The notes: generated from the letters alone by a model not told the origin. A DNA stretch of 64,000 nucleotides from CAITWD01 sp963842065 (GCA_963842065.1 CAWJEW010000007.1:372001-436000); one strand, 5' to 3'; counted from the stretch's first letter, positions 1-9,147 are shown. Translations and numbers: made by a program.

Positions 1-199
1 TCAGGTCCTTCTCGTCGGCTCGGTAGAAAAATGCCGACCAACGTGAGTTGGTGTAAGTCAGCGGGACGATGTCGTAATCGACCAGCGGGTCCGCGACACC
101 CTGGGAGATGATGTCACGCTTGTCGCGGTCGAGGGCCAACGGCGGGGCGTCGCCCGAGTCGATCCACGGCACGCTCGTGACGTTCACGTTCTGCGCCAT
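1..199 (-). CDS. Acetoacetate decarboxylase family protein, N-terminal part (cut by window edge)
   Basis: Only the first 66 residues lie in the window; the gene runs off the left edge. It starts at an ATG (199) preceded by a strong AGGAGG-type ribosome binding site. The stretch PLTYTNSRWSAFFYRADEK is identical to the matching part of the next gene upstream on the same strand, so the two are tandem paralogues. By family this should be an acetoacetate-decarboxylase-like enzyme acting on a beta-keto acid or related substrate. The lysine-bearing catalytic region is outside the window, so activity cannot be judged. Confidence 0.8.
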   Translation of the reverse strand, partial: MAQNVNVTSVPWIDSGDAPPLALDRDKRDIISQGVADPLVDYDIVPLTYTNSRWSAFFYRADEKDL

Positions 200-289
200 T
201 TTGCGCTATTCCTCCTGGTAGAGAGCCTCATGCGACGAGGTGTCGGCGACCGCCGTGCCCCCGTCGCAGTGACCAGTGATTGGTGAGCT

Positions 290-1315
290 TTACGCGCCGA
301 GGCCGATGGGCTTCGGGAAGCGGTGACGCAGGCCGAACCGGTACGGCTTGGCAGCGCCGGCCCATGTTGCGTCGCGGGTGTAGGTCTCAGTCCACAACAC
401 CTCGCCTGCCGGAATGATCAGGTCGAAGCTGAAGGTCATGAGGCCGATGTGCTCCTTCGGCGGAAGCTCGTGACCCAAGTTGTCGAACGGAGTTGCCTGG
501 GCAAACCAGTTGTAGCTCTCCGGCGACGCCGTGCGGATCGACTCCGGCTTCACCTGGAAGCGGTGCGAACCCTCGGTGTCCGGACGGCCCATGGCGGTCG
601 CGAGGTCCTTGGTGACCAGCGACGGCAGGTACACCAGCTGCCACTCGGAGTTCGAGATGTCTGGCGCGGTGATGACCTTCATGTTCATGCGGCCGTACTC
701 GGTGTTGCCGTAGAACGCGGGCTTCGCCGAGAGGTCGGCATCGTCGTACTTGCCGGTCACAGAGTTCAACACGTACCCGTTCCGGATCATCAGGAACGAG
801 AAGTAGTCGAACTGGTAGTTCTTGCCGTCCATCACCCCGTAGCCATCGTCAGGGGCGCCACCGTGCTCGAGCACGCGGATGAAGGCTTCCTTCTTCGGGA
901 AACCAAGCACGCGGCCGGCGTCGATAGCGGCGTCCTGCGTCAGGTACATGTACGGGTAGTACCCGGCGTAGTAAGTCTTTCCGTCGCCGCCCTTGTAGGA
1001 AGCAGCGACCGTCACACCCATCTCGCCGTACGGGCCAAGCATGGTGTTGTTGTGGTCGACGTACCAGTACTCGACGATGTCGTCCTCGAGTTCCAGGCAG
1101 TCGGGGAGCACGCGACGAAGGTGCTTCTCGTCAGCGCGGTAGAAGAAAGCTGACCAACGCGAGTTGGTGTAGGTCAGCGGGAGAACATCGATATCCCAGA
1201 CGGGATCGACCAGCGAGTAGATGATGACTGTCTTCTCATCGCGGTCAACGGGAACGGGCGGAATCTCGCCCGTTTCCATGCCCGGGATCTGGGTCACGGC
1301 GAACTGCTCGGCCAT
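290..1315 (-). CDS. Acetoacetate decarboxylase (ADC) family protein
   Basis: This 341-residue cytosolic protein belongs to the acetoacetate decarboxylase fold. The sequence AGRVLGFPKKEA (residues 133-144) matches the family's Schiff-base lysine region, where the typical pattern is GxPKK. So a lysine-dependent decarboxylase or a related ADC-like activity is plausible, but the substrate is unknown. It is longer than classical ADC (about 245 residues), with an N-terminal region shared with the truncated downstream paralogue 90 bp away, and the pair is probably cotranscribed. The ATG start at 1315 has a GGGGGAC ribosome binding site. Related proteins also act in ring or side-chain degradation, which would fit the thiolase operon later in the window, but that link is inference. 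Confidence 0.8.
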   Translation of the reverse strand: MAEQFAVTQIPGMETGEIPPVPVDRDEKTVIIYSLVDPVWDIDVLPLTYTNSRWSAFFYRADEKHLRRVLPDCLELEDDIVEYWYVDHNNTMLGPYGEMGVTVAASYKGGDGKTYYAGYYPYMYLTQDAAIDAGRVLGFPKKEAFIRVLEHGGAPDDGYGVMDGKNYQFDYFSFLMIRNGYVLNSVTGKYDDADLSAKPAFYGNTEYGRMNMKVITAPDISNSEWQLVYLPSLVTKDLATAMGRPDTEGSHRFQVKPESIRTASPESYNWFAQATPFDNLGHELPPKEHIGLMTFSFDLIIPAGEVLWTETYTRDATWAGAAKPYRFGLRHRFPKPIGLGA

Positions 1316-1750
1316 GGACTAGCGTCCCCCTAGCTCGGTGTGAAGGGCAGTTACAAACGAATCGCGTGAAATGCGGGTGTGTCGGTGACGACCCGCCCCG
1401 GATTTCATTAGCAGCATATGTCACATGCGCTGACGCGGTCAACCGCGACGGGTCCGATGTGATCCTGTGCAACTGCGATCCAAAGCGCGGAAAATGCAGG
1501 GAGAGGTGATCATGCCCGTGCGGAGTTAGTGCGGATGCTTACAAAGTCGTCCGCGGGCGCTCACGGTTTCCGAAACCCTGGCTCTGCGGGGGCATCTTGC
1601 AGCCTGGGCAGGGGTCTGGCGCGACGCACAAACTCGGCGGTCGGCCGGTGCGATGTCGTGGTGGCGGTGCCCCGCGCGGTGTGGTCGGGGCGGGTTGCCG
1701 GAGAAGCAGCGTCGACAAGAAGCGCCCGCCGGACCTGTAAAAGGGGATCT
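1316..1750. other. Intergenic region between divergent genes
   Basis: About 435 bp separate the ADC-like gene and the EamA transporter, which diverge. It must contain promoters for both directions. I see AT-richer DNA around 1340-1430 but no promoter or operator I can defend. A ribosome-binding-like GGAGAGG near 1500 precedes only a five-codon reading frame. No RNA gene was recognised. Confidence 0.4.
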
Positions 1751-2665
1751 GTGCGTTCACCCAACCTCTTGGCACTCGCGGCGATGCTCTGCTGGGGCAC
1801 CGCGTATGTGCCATCCCAGTGGCTCGCCGAGGGGTTGGGACCGTTTGGTGCGGCGGCGTGGCGCCTTGGCATCGGGGGGCTCGCGCTATTTGCCTACCTG
1901 GCAATTCGCCGTCAGCCGCTCGGCCCGGGGGTCTCGGTTCCGACGGTGCTCTGGCTGGCGCTGACGCAGACCGCAATCTTCTACGGCGCGACCTTCTGGG
2001 GCATCGTCCACGGCGGGGCGGGTCTGGCCTCCGTGCTGGCCAACAGCGACCCGTTGTTCGTTGCGGTGCTCGCGGTGATCTTCCTCGGCGAGCACCTGAC
2101 GCGCCGGCAACGCCTGGGGTTGGTATTCGGCTTCCTCGGGGTCGCGTGCGCCGTGTGCAGCGAGGGGCTCTTTCCCCCGCGGCCGACGCTCGCGGCCGGA
2201 ATCGTGGTCGTGGGCGCGTTAAGCTGGGCGGTTGGGACGATCGTCGCGGCTGGCGCGGTGCGCAAGGACTCCCACCCGGCGAGCCTCGCGGCGTGGCAAA
2301 TGACTGTCGGCGCCATCATGTTGGCCGTCCTGAGCCCCATCGGCGGGCACACACCGGTGCCCTCCACCGCCAAGGATGTCGGTCTGGTGCTGTTCCTCGG
2401 CGTGATCTGCTCGGCGTTGCCGACCGCGCTGTTCTACTTCGCTCTGCGCATCGGCGTCGCCAGCGAGCTGTCGGCCTGGTTTTTCTTGGTTCCGATCATC
2501 GGCGTGGCCACCGCGTGGCCGCTGCTCGGGGAGGCGATCACCGTGCCCCTGGGGATCGGCCTCTTGGGCGTCTCGGCAGGGCTTTGGCTCGTGCTTCGGC
2601 CCCGCGAGGGCTTGGTAGCATCCCGCACCGTGATGACGAACAGCCACCCGCCCGAGCTGCCGTGA
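1751..2665 (+). CDS. EamA/DMT-family transporter
   Basis: This is a predicted inner-membrane transporter of 304 residues. It has about ten hydrophobic segments arranged as two EamA repeats, the usual architecture of the drug/metabolite transporter superfamily. An open frame extends upstream to 1529, but the protein-like sequence begins at VRSPNLLALAAMLCWGTAYV. The GTG at 1751 with AAAGGGG just before it is therefore the better start. Its stop overlaps the GTG start of cofD by four bases (GTGA), so it is probably translated from the same mRNA as the F420 genes. The substrate is unknown; a role in moving an F420-related metabolite is only a guess from context. Confidence 0.85.
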   Translation: MRSPNLLALAAMLCWGTAYVPSQWLAEGLGPFGAAAWRLGIGGLALFAYLAIRRQPLGPGVSVPTVLWLALTQTAIFYGATFWGIVHGGAGLASVLANSDPLFVAVLAVIFLGEHLTRRQRLGLVFGFLGVACAVCSEGLFPPRPTLAAGIVVVGALSWAVGTIVAAGAVRKDSHPASLAAWQMTVGAIMLAVLSPIGGHTPVPSTAKDVGLVLFLGVICSALPTALFYFALRIGVASELSAWFFLVPIIGVATAWPLLGEAITVPLGIGLLGVSAGLWLVLRPREGLVASRTVMTNSHPPELP

Positions 2666-3591
2666 TCCTCGTTCTGTCAGGCGGCACCGGGGGCTCCAAG
2701 ATGGTCGACGGGGTGGCGCGCGTCGTGGGCGACGACAACCTCACCGCGATCGTCAACACCGGCGACGACGCCGACTTCTACGGTCTTCGCGTCTGTCCCG
2801 ACCTCGACATCTGCACATACGTCCTGGCGGGCACGATCGACCGCCGCGGGTGGGGCTATGAAAATGACTCGTTCCGGTGCCTCGAGGGGCTCGCGACGTA
2901 CGGCCTGGATTCCTGGTTCGGCCTGGGCGATCGCGATCTTGCCACGCACATCTACCGCACACTGCGGCTCGGCCAGGGTGCCCGACTTCACGACATCACC
3001 CGGGAGATCTGCGGGTCGCTGGGCGTCGCAGCCCAGATCCTGCCGATGTCCGACGATCCGATCCGAACGATGATTACGACGCCCACCGGCGTGAAGTCGT
3101 TTCAGGAATACCTCGTCAAGGGCGGTGCACGGGAGGAGATCACCGACATTGAGTTTGCGGGCATCGACCGCGCTCAGCCGGCGCCCGGAGTCGTCGAGGC
3201 CATCGCCGCGGCCGAGGTCATCGTCCTCGCTCCGTCGAGCCCGGTCGTGTCGATCGGGACCATCCTCGCCGTGCCCGGCGTCCGCGGGGCAGTCGCGCAC
3301 CGGCGAGCCGACTGCATCGCGGTCAGCCCGATCATCCGGCGCAAGCCAGTCGAGGGACCGGCGCACAAGTTCCTCGCCGGTGCCGGATACCCCGAATGTT
3401 CGGCAACGCAGATGGCTCGCCTGTATGCGGATGTGGCGGCGACCTTTGTCCTTGACGGGGCGGACGTCGATGAGGCCCCAGCGATCGACGCCCTCGGCGT
3501 TCGTCCCGTCACCACGGACATCCTGATGCCCGACCGTTCGCAGCGGCAGCGCCTCGCGCATGAGGTACTGTCGGCGGTGGGTATCGCATGA
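2662..3591 (+). CDS. cofD: 2-phospho-L-lactate (or enolpyruvyl) transferase CofD/FbiA, F420 biosynthesis
   Basis: CofD transfers the phospholactyl or phosphoenolpyruvyl moiety from its GDP-activated form to Fo, giving F420-0 or its dehydro form. The 309-residue protein has the family N-terminus GGTGGSK (residues 7-13) and NTGDD (32-36), and the middle APSSPVVSIGTIL and SPIIRRKPVEGPA blocks typical of CofD. The start is the GTG at 2662, overlapping the transporter stop. A longer open frame from 1819 is out-of-frame DNA of the transporter. The gene overlaps cofC by ATGA. Whether the substrate is lactyl- or enolpyruvyl-2-diphosphoguanosine cannot be read from sequence; actinobacteria generally use the enolpyruvyl form. 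Confidence 0.95.
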   Translation: MILVLSGGTGGSKMVDGVARVVGDDNLTAIVNTGDDADFYGLRVCPDLDICTYVLAGTIDRRGWGYENDSFRCLEGLATYGLDSWFGLGDRDLATHIYRTLRLGQGARLHDITREICGSLGVAAQILPMSDDPIRTMITTPTGVKSFQEYLVKGGAREEITDIEFAGIDRAQPAPGVVEAIAAAEVIVLAPSSPVVSIGTILAVPGVRGAVAHRRADCIAVSPIIRRKPVEGPAHKFLAGAGYPECSATQMARLYADVAATFVLDGADVDEAPAIDALGVRPVTTDILMPDRSQRQRLAHEVLSAVGIA

Positions 3592-4259
3592 CCGCCGCCG
3601 CCGTCATTCCGGTCAAACCGATCGACCGCGCGCTCGGTCGCCTGGCATCCGTGCTGAACCCCGCCGAGCGGCGCGAACTCCAATCCGCGATGCTCATGGA
3701 TCTTCTGCAGGCCTGCCTGAGCAGCAGCACCGTCGCGAAGACCTTTGTGGTAACGGCCGATGCGGCTGTCGCCGAGATCAGTCGCGCGTCCGGCGCGAAC
3801 GTGCTGTTCGACCACGTCCCTCCGCGTGGCATGAACCCCGCCGTGGCGATCGGGCAGGCGGAAGTCGAGGACCGGCTGCTCGATGCGGCCCTGATCCTCA
3901 CCGCGGATCTCCCGTTGGTCCGCGCCGATGACCTGGACAGGGTGCTCGGGGCCCTGCGGCCCGGCCGTGGCGCGGTACTCGTGCCGTCGCGGGACGGGAC
4001 CGGGACGAACGCGATCGCGATCGCCCCACCGTTCGGCATCGCCACCCGCCTCGGTGCCAATTCGCGCGCCTTGCACGAGTTCGCGCTCCACAACGCCGGG
4101 ATCGAGTTGTGCCACATCGAGATCCCGTCGCTTGCGCTCGATGTGGACACGCCCGACGACCTGCTTGCGCTCGCGCTGCGCGGTCACGACGGGCGGGCAG
4201 CGTTGTGTTGCGCGGCATGGGGCTTGGCCGATCGGCTCGGAGCAGGGGTGGTCCGCTGA
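3588..4259 (+). CDS. cofC: 2-phospholactate/phosphoenolpyruvate guanylyltransferase CofC/FbiD
   Basis: CofC activates 2-phospholactate or phosphoenolpyruvate with GTP to make the substrate of CofD. The protein has 223 residues, normal for the family. It shows the nucleotidyltransferase start AAVIPVKPIDRALGRLA, the metal-binding LTADLPLV block (residues 104-111), and the GTGTNAIAIAPPFG and GANSRALH motifs near the C-terminus. The start ATG overlaps the cofD stop (ATGA), so the two are translationally coupled. The gene order cofD-cofC-cofE supports an F420 operon. Confidence 0.93.
   Translation: MTAAAVIPVKPIDRALGRLASVLNPAERRELQSAMLMDLLQACLSSSTVAKTFVVTADAAVAEISRASGANVLFDHVPPRGMNPAVAIGQAEVEDRLLDAALILTADLPLVRADDLDRVLGALRPGRGAVLVPSRDGTGTNAIAIAPPFGIATRLGANSRALHEFALHNAGIELCHIEIPSLALDVDTPDDLLALALRGHDGRAALCCAAWGLADRLGAGVVR
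4241..4258 (+). promoter_or_regulatory. Ribosome binding site and CTG start overlap for cofE
   Basis: AGGGG (4243-4247) lies 8 bases before CTG (4256-4258), which overlaps the cofC stop TGA (4257-4259). No ATG, GTG or TTG in the cofE frame lies close to the conserved N-terminus. The nearest are ATG 4217 and GTG 4205, both deep inside cofC. The CTGA overlap mirrors the GTGA and ATGA overlaps of the two preceding gene pairs. Confidence 0.45.
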
Positions 4260-4990
4260 GGCTGTTCGCCCTCGAGGGCATTCCTGAAATCCGCCCCGGC
4301 GGCCGCCTCGCACAGGTGATCGCCGACGCGGCGGCCCGACAGAAGGTCCGCCCCGGCGATGTCATCGCCGTCGCCCAGAAGGTCGTCAGCAAGGACGAGG
4401 GGCGGACCGTGGTGATCGCGGACGTCGTCCCGGGGTCCCGGGCGCGCGCACTCGCCGGGCTGACCGCGAGGGACCCGCAACTGTGCGAGCTGATCCTCCG
4501 GGAGTCGGCGCGGATCGTGCGCCGCCGCGGCGCCACGCTCATCTGCGAGACGCACCACGGCTTCGTGTGCGCCAACGCCGGCATCGATACCTCGAATACG
4601 CACGCCGGCACCGCGGTGCTGCTGCCGACCGACCCCGACCGCTCGGCACGCCGGATCCAGACTGCCGTCAGCGCGGCGGTTGGTGGACGCGTCGGCGTTA
4701 TCGTGACCGATACCCACGGCCGGGCCTTTCGCCGTGGGCTGGTCAACGTTGCCATTGGCGTCGCTGGGTTTGACGCGGTCAAGGACTGTCGCGGCGAGGT
4801 TGACCGTGAAGGACGCGTGCTGGTCGCGACTGAGCTTGCCGTGGCTGACGAGCTCGCCGCCGCGGCAGGCATCCTGATGGGCAAGGCCGCCGGAACGCCC
4901 GTCGTCATCATCTCGGGAGTTGGCACGGCCCCGGCGCCCGGTTCGGTCGCGGGGCTGCTGCGCAAGCCCGAGCACGACCTTTTTCGTTGA
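4256..4990 (+). CDS. cofE: Coenzyme F420-0:L-glutamate ligase CofE/FbiB-type
   Basis: CofE adds gamma-linked glutamates to F420-0 using GTP. The sequence LFALEGIPEIRPGG at the start, the KVVSKDEGRTV block, the HHGFVCANAGIDTSN motif and TDTHGRAFRRG are all hallmarks of CofE. There is no fused nitroreductase domain like that of mycobacterial FbiB; the protein ends shortly after VVIISGVG. The start is uncertain. A CTG at 4256 gives a 244-residue protein with a typical N-terminus, while ATG 4217 would add 13 residues of poor-looking sequence overlapping cofC. It is the last gene of the coupled transporter-cofD-cofC-cofE set. Confidence 0.92.
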   Translation: MRLFALEGIPEIRPGGRLAQVIADAAARQKVRPGDVIAVAQKVVSKDEGRTVVIADVVPGSRARALAGLTARDPQLCELILRESARIVRRRGATLICETHHGFVCANAGIDTSNTHAGTAVLLPTDPDRSARRIQTAVSAAVGGRVGVIVTDTHGRAFRRGLVNVAIGVAGFDAVKDCRGEVDREGRVLVATELAVADELAAAAGILMGKAAGTPVVIISGVGTAPAPGSVAGLLRKPEHDLFR

Positions 4991-5073
4991 TCGGGCGCGC
5001 GCGCTTTGGTATCTCATGCGGCTAATATCGGTTTTTGACGGCACGACCGACCTGCACGAAGGAGAACGCGGAC

Positions 5074-6519
5074 TTGACGGAACACAGGCTGGGCAGCGAG
5101 GCGCGCCCGCTGCGGGTTGCCGTCGTTGGGTCAGGCCCGGCCGGCTTCTACGCCACAGAACATCTGCAGCGCCAGGACGATCTGATCGTGCAGGTGGATA
5201 TGTTCGACCGTCTGCCGACGCCGTTCGGCCTCGTGCGGGGCGGGGTGGCACCCGATCACCAGAACATCAAGGCAGTCACGCGGGTCTACGACAAGATCGC
5301 CGCGCACCCGCAGTTCCGCTTCTACGGCAACGTCGAGTTCGGTCGTGAACTGACCCACGAGGACCTACAGGCGTACTACCACGCGGTCATTTACGCCGTC
5401 GGCGCGCGGACCGAGCGGCGGCTCGGGATTCCCAAGGAGTGTCTGCCCGGGAGCCACTCGGCCAGCGAGTTCGTCGGCTGGTACAACGCACACCCCGACT
5501 ACCGGTCGCTGACGTTCGACTTCTCCGGATCGAGCGCGGTGGTCGTCGGGAACGGCAACGTCGCGATGGACGTGGCGCGGATGCTCCTGGTCCCGGTCGA
5601 CGAGTTGCGCCGGACCGACATCGCCGAGCACGCGCTGCAGGCGCTCGCCACGTCGCAGGTCCGCGAGGTCACGATGCTCGGTCGCCGCGGGCCGGCCCAA
5701 GCCGCGTTCACGACCAAGGAGCTGCGCGAACTGGGCGAGCTGCCCGACTGCGACGTCGTCGTCGCGCCCGAGGACCTCGAGTTCGAGCGCGTACCAGGCG
5801 ATGAGTACTCCAAGACGAGCCAATCGAACCTCGACGTGCTTCGGGGATACGCCGAGCGGACGCCGACCGGCGCATCCCGCCGCGTCGTGTTGCGCTTCCT
5901 GCGCTCGCCGGTGGAGATCGTGGGCGAGGACCGCGTCCGCGGCGTCCTGGTCGCACATAACGAGCTGTACCGGACCGAGCAGGGCGCAATCCGCGCACGG
6001 ATGACCGAGCACACCGAGACGCTGCCCGCCGATCTGGTGTTCCGGGCCATCGGCTACCACGGCATGCCGCTCCTGGGCATTCCCTTCGACGCCGAGCGCG
6101 GCGTCATCCCGAACGACCGTGGGAGGGTCGTCGATCCGACCACCGGTGAGCGTGTGCCGGCCGAGTACGTGGTCGGGTGGATCAAACGCGGGCCGCAGGG
6201 GATCATCGGAACCAACAAGCCGGACTCCCAGGAGACCGTCGCGTCGCTGTTCGAGGATTTCCGCGCGGGCGTGTTCGACGGCCACGATGTGCCTAACCGC
6301 GCGGTGCTCGAGCGGCTCCTGGGAGAGCGGCGTCGCGACTTCGTCAGCTACGACGACTGGCAGATGATCGACATGCTCGAGCAGGAGCGCGGTCGTGAGG
6401 CGGGCGAGCGTCCCCGTGTCAAGTTCAGCAGGGTCGAGGACATGCTGAGTGCGCTGGCCGAGAAGAAGCTGCGCGACACGGCCGACGCGGAGTCCCAGGC
6501 ACCCACGCCCGAGCACTGA
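5074..6519 (+). CDS. fprA: FprA-type ferredoxin/adrenodoxin-like NADP+ reductase
   Basis: This flavoprotein moves electrons between NADPH and ferredoxin. The 481-residue protein has an FAD-binding GSGPAGFY motif (residues 19-26) and an NADP-binding GNGNVAMDVARML motif (from 159). It also has the family blocks LVRGGVAPDHQNIKAVTRVYDK and GWIKRGPQGIIGTNKPDSQETV. The TTG at 5074 is chosen because AAGGAG (5059-5064) sits at ideal spacing; an upstream ATG at 5035 has no such site. The C-terminal 60 residues are charged, with no recognised domain. It is probably monocistronic, and a strong hairpin follows. Confidence 0.93.
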   Translation: MTEHRLGSEARPLRVAVVGSGPAGFYATEHLQRQDDLIVQVDMFDRLPTPFGLVRGGVAPDHQNIKAVTRVYDKIAAHPQFRFYGNVEFGRELTHEDLQAYYHAVIYAVGARTERRLGIPKECLPGSHSASEFVGWYNAHPDYRSLTFDFSGSSAVVVGNGNVAMDVARMLLVPVDELRRTDIAEHALQALATSQVREVTMLGRRGPAQAAFTTKELRELGELPDCDVVVAPEDLEFERVPGDEYSKTSQSNLDVLRGYAERTPTGASRRVVLRFLRSPVEIVGEDRVRGVLVAHNELYRTEQGAIRARMTEHTETLPADLVFRAIGYHGMPLLGIPFDAERGVIPNDRGRVVDPTTGERVPAEYVVGWIKRGPQGIIGTNKPDSQETVASLFEDFRAGVFDGHDVPNRAVLERLLGERRRDFVSYDDWQMIDMLEQERGREAGERPRVKFSRVEDMLSALAEKKLRDTADAESQAPTPEH

Positions 6520-6526
6520 CCGGTGC

Positions 6527-6554
6527 CTCGGCGCCGCCCGCTGGCGGCGCCGAG
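6527..6554. terminator. Hairpin between convergent genes
   Basis: A perfect 12-bp stem (CTCGGCGCCGCC / GGCGGCGCCGAG) with a CGCT loop lies between the fprA stop and the stop of the convergent small gene. There is no T-run. It is placed to act as a bidirectional terminator. Confidence 0.6.
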
Positions 6555-6560
6555 TGCGCC

Positions 6561-7046
6561 TCATTCGTCGTCGCCCTCCTCGTCCTCGTCGCCGGCGTTG
6601 ACGGCCTCGGAGAGCCCACGGATCATCTGGACGGTGATGGCGTCGCTGACCGCGACCTGGACCTGGCTGCCGTCGGCGTCCTCAAAGGTCAGCGTCCAGT
6701 GGGGGATGACGCCCTCCGGGGTGGCCTGGGGCGGGGTCACCGAAATGCCCACGACGGCCGGGGCCAGCATCCAGAACATCCCCTCGGACAAGCCGGCGGG
6801 CTGCGGCTCCCATCGGACGTCCGCGAGCTGGCCGCGGTGCGGCTCGGCCTCGCCGAATGCGTTCATGGTGTTGGACGCGTCGGTGACCGACATCGGGACC
6901 GTCAGGACCACGTTGGGCCCCGACTGGAACACCAGCACGACGACGGGCGTCGCGTCGGGGTCGACGTTGCCGTCATTCGGATCGACTTCGACCTGGACGG
7001 GCTGGGCCTCGAACGCCGTGGCCTGGAACGCAATCGTCTGACGCAT
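6561..7046 (-). CDS. Hypothetical acidic protein
   Basis: The 161-residue product is not recognised. It starts at ATG 7046 with AGGGAGCT as ribosome binding site. A longer frame up to 7814 is antisense shadow of the PucR gene region and is rejected. The protein has no cysteines, signal peptide or membrane segment. It shows beta-rich alternating hydrophobic patches (VVVLVFQSGPNVVLTVPMSV, then MFWMLAPAVVGISVTPP) and ends in a very acidic tail, DEDEEGDDE. It is likely cytosolic, but no function can be assigned. It lies downstream of, and on the same strand as, the PucR-type regulator. Confidence 0.7.
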   Translation of the reverse strand: MRQTIAFQATAFEAQPVQVEVDPNDGNVDPDATPVVVLVFQSGPNVVLTVPMSVTDASNTMNAFGEAEPHRGQLADVRWEPQPAGLSEGMFWMLAPAVVGISVTPPQATPEGVIPHWTLTFEDADGSQVQVAVSDAITVQMIRGLSEAVNAGDEDEEGDDE

Positions 7047-7156
7047 GGAGCTCCCTGGGCGCGCGGATACGGGTGGCACGGGTGCGGTGTATCCTCCCCG
7101 CTGCTGCATTCTCACATACCTGGGTACCGTGCACCGGCACCGGCGCCTCGACCGCG

Positions 7157-8813
7157 CTACGGCGTGCCGGACCGCGTGGCGTTCTCCTTGGCGATCGGCG
7201 TCGGCACGCGGCGTCCGAGCAGCCGCATCGACTTGAGCCCGAGCGAGAGTTTCTCGCGGTCGTCGGTCCGGCCGATATCCAGTCCGCACAGTTCGGCGAT
7301 GCGGTCGAGCCGGTAGCGGATCGTGTGCCGGTGCGTAAACAGGCTCGCCGCGGTCGCGGCGAGGTTGCAGTCGAACTCCAGGTAGGTCGCCAGGGTCGCT
7401 ACCAGCTCGGTCTGATACTGCTCGTCGTAGCGCACGAGCGGACCGAGGGTCTGCTCGTAGAATGCCGCCAGCTCCTCGGGGCGGTCGGCGAAGATCTGGA
7501 ACAGCAGCTTGTAGGTGCCCGTCTCCTCGAAGGTCACGACATCGCCGGCACTGCCGATCCGCTCGCCGATCGACAGCGCGAGATTGGCTTCCTCGAGCGC
7601 TGCGCCGAGGCGCTCGGGTTCGGGCGTGTAGCGGGAGATCGCCAGCGTGAGCACGAGACCCGGAACGGTCTCCTTCGTCGCGGTGATGAGGCGCCCTGAG
7701 AGGGTGTGTGCGCGCTTTTCGATCTCGTCCCGGTCGGCGACCTCGTGTTCGCGCGGGCCCGGCAGGAGCACCAGCAGCCGATCGCCGTTCCAGTCGACGA
7801 GGCCGCGCGGCCAATGGAGGTCGAGCACCGCCCGTGCCTGCTGGACGAACCGTCGCGCGACGCGCTCATCGGTTTCAGCACGTCCGCGCTGGTGCGGATC
7901 CTCCAGCTTCCCGAGCATCGCGACCGCACCGCCGGCCAGGTCGGCGCCCAGGTGTCGGGCCCGGCGGATCAGCGACTCGCGGCTGATCGCCTCACCCGCC
8001 ATGAGTTCGCGGATCAGGTCGCCGCGCAGCTGCGACTCCGTCTGAGTGCGCACCTCCTGGCGTCCCCACTCGATCCCGCAGGCCTCCGCCATCTCGCGCA
8101 TCACGGCGGTTTGCGCGATGGTCAGCGGGGCGGGCAGCCACGCGGCGACGACGAGCACCGGGCGCTCACCCGGACCGAGCACGATCAAGCGTGTGATGTC
8201 CGCCGGCGCGTCGGCGACGAACGGCTCGATGGGCGCCGCGGTCCCGCGTGCCACGCGCGTCGCGAATGGCGCCGTCGAGTTGCTGCGTTTGCGCGTCGTC
8301 GACCCCGACCTCCGCGAGCACGTCGAGATAGTCGTCGAGGACGGCGACCGGTGCGCCGAGCAGATCGCGGCAGGCGTCGACCAGGCCAGCGAAGCCTCGC
8401 CCGTCGGTCAGCGGCACGCGGAAGGCCGATCGCGCGCGATCGGCGGCCCGGCGCCCGCGGTACGCACCGAACAGGTCGGCCAGATCGTCGATGACCGCGT
8501 TCCATGAGGCGTCCCGCCCGAGCACGATGACCGGAACCGGGTAGCCGTTCGGCGGCGCGACGCGCGAGATCGCGGCGGCGATGCCTGCGGGTGCGGGGTC
8601 GGGCAGAGGCCCGTCGCAGATGAGCAGCTCGGCCTCGCCTGCCGCGTCACCGCCCGCCGGCCGGACTGCGCGCAGCTCCACCGACAGGTCCGCGCCGACC
8701 GGCACGACCTGACCACCGGCGCACCCTGGCAGGTCATGGACGTCGGCAAGCGTCGGGTGCCGGATCGTCGGTCCGACCAAGCGCGTGTCCGAGATGTGGT
8801 TGCGCGTGGTCAT
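7157..8813 (-). CDS. PucR-family transcriptional regulator (apparent frameshift)
   Basis: The product would be a regulator of about 550 residues. Frame one (8813 to about 8240) encodes a PucR N-terminal sensing domain beginning MTTRNHISDTRLVGPTIRHPTLADVHDLPG. Frame two (about 8254 to 7157) continues with VARGTAAPIEPFVADAPADITRLIVLGPGERP and ends with the PucR C-terminal helix-turn-helix (LEFDCNLAATAASLFTHRHTIRYRLDRI). The shift lies around 8225-8290 and equals one extra base, so either the gene is broken or the sequence has an insertion error. The coding quality of both halves favours an intact gene. It is divergent from the glutamine synthetases, so a nitrogen-related regulon is plausible but unproven. 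Confidence 0.8.
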
Positions 8814-8960
8814 GCGCAAAGAATGCCAGCAGAGCCCGCATCTTCAAGCGCTTCCGGACCCGCCAACACCCGGATTCGGCCAGATCGCCGCAACCAGGAG
8901 GATCTTTGCGTCCACAATTTGTGACGATGGATCTCGGCTCGCGCGACGCTCCGTCCCGGG

Positions 8961-8980
8961 GTTTGGCCGTGCGGCCAAAC
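8961..8980. promoter_or_regulatory. Inverted repeat, candidate operator
   Basis: GTTTGGCC-GTGC-GGCCAAAC is a perfect 8-bp inverted repeat with a 4-base centre. It lies in the region between the divergent PucR-type regulator and the glutamine synthetase genes, where an operator is expected. Its length and symmetry suit a dimeric DNA-binding protein. A hairpin role in RNA is the alternative. Confidence 0.4.
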
Positions 8981-9147
8981 GCGGTCCCGCCAAGCTTGTG
9001 CGCACGTCGAAACCCCGAGCTGCAGAGGGCTCCGTATCCTCCGTCGGCACGAGCAAAGACGGTCGGAGTCGCCACGCCGGTCGCTCGCGCGCACGCACTT
9101 TCGTTGCCGACGGTTAGGCTCTACCAATCGCCCGACGCCCGCGAGCC

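Noticed and set aside
323..1153. 276-codon open frame on the plus strand
   Set aside because: It is antisense to the conserved ADC-family gene and its translation is arginine/valine/histidine-rich with no domain; typical high-GC shadow.
1819..2661. N-terminal extension of cofD giving a 590-residue fusion
   Set aside because: The extension is the out-of-frame reading of the EamA gene; the CofD N-terminal motif starts at GTG 2662.
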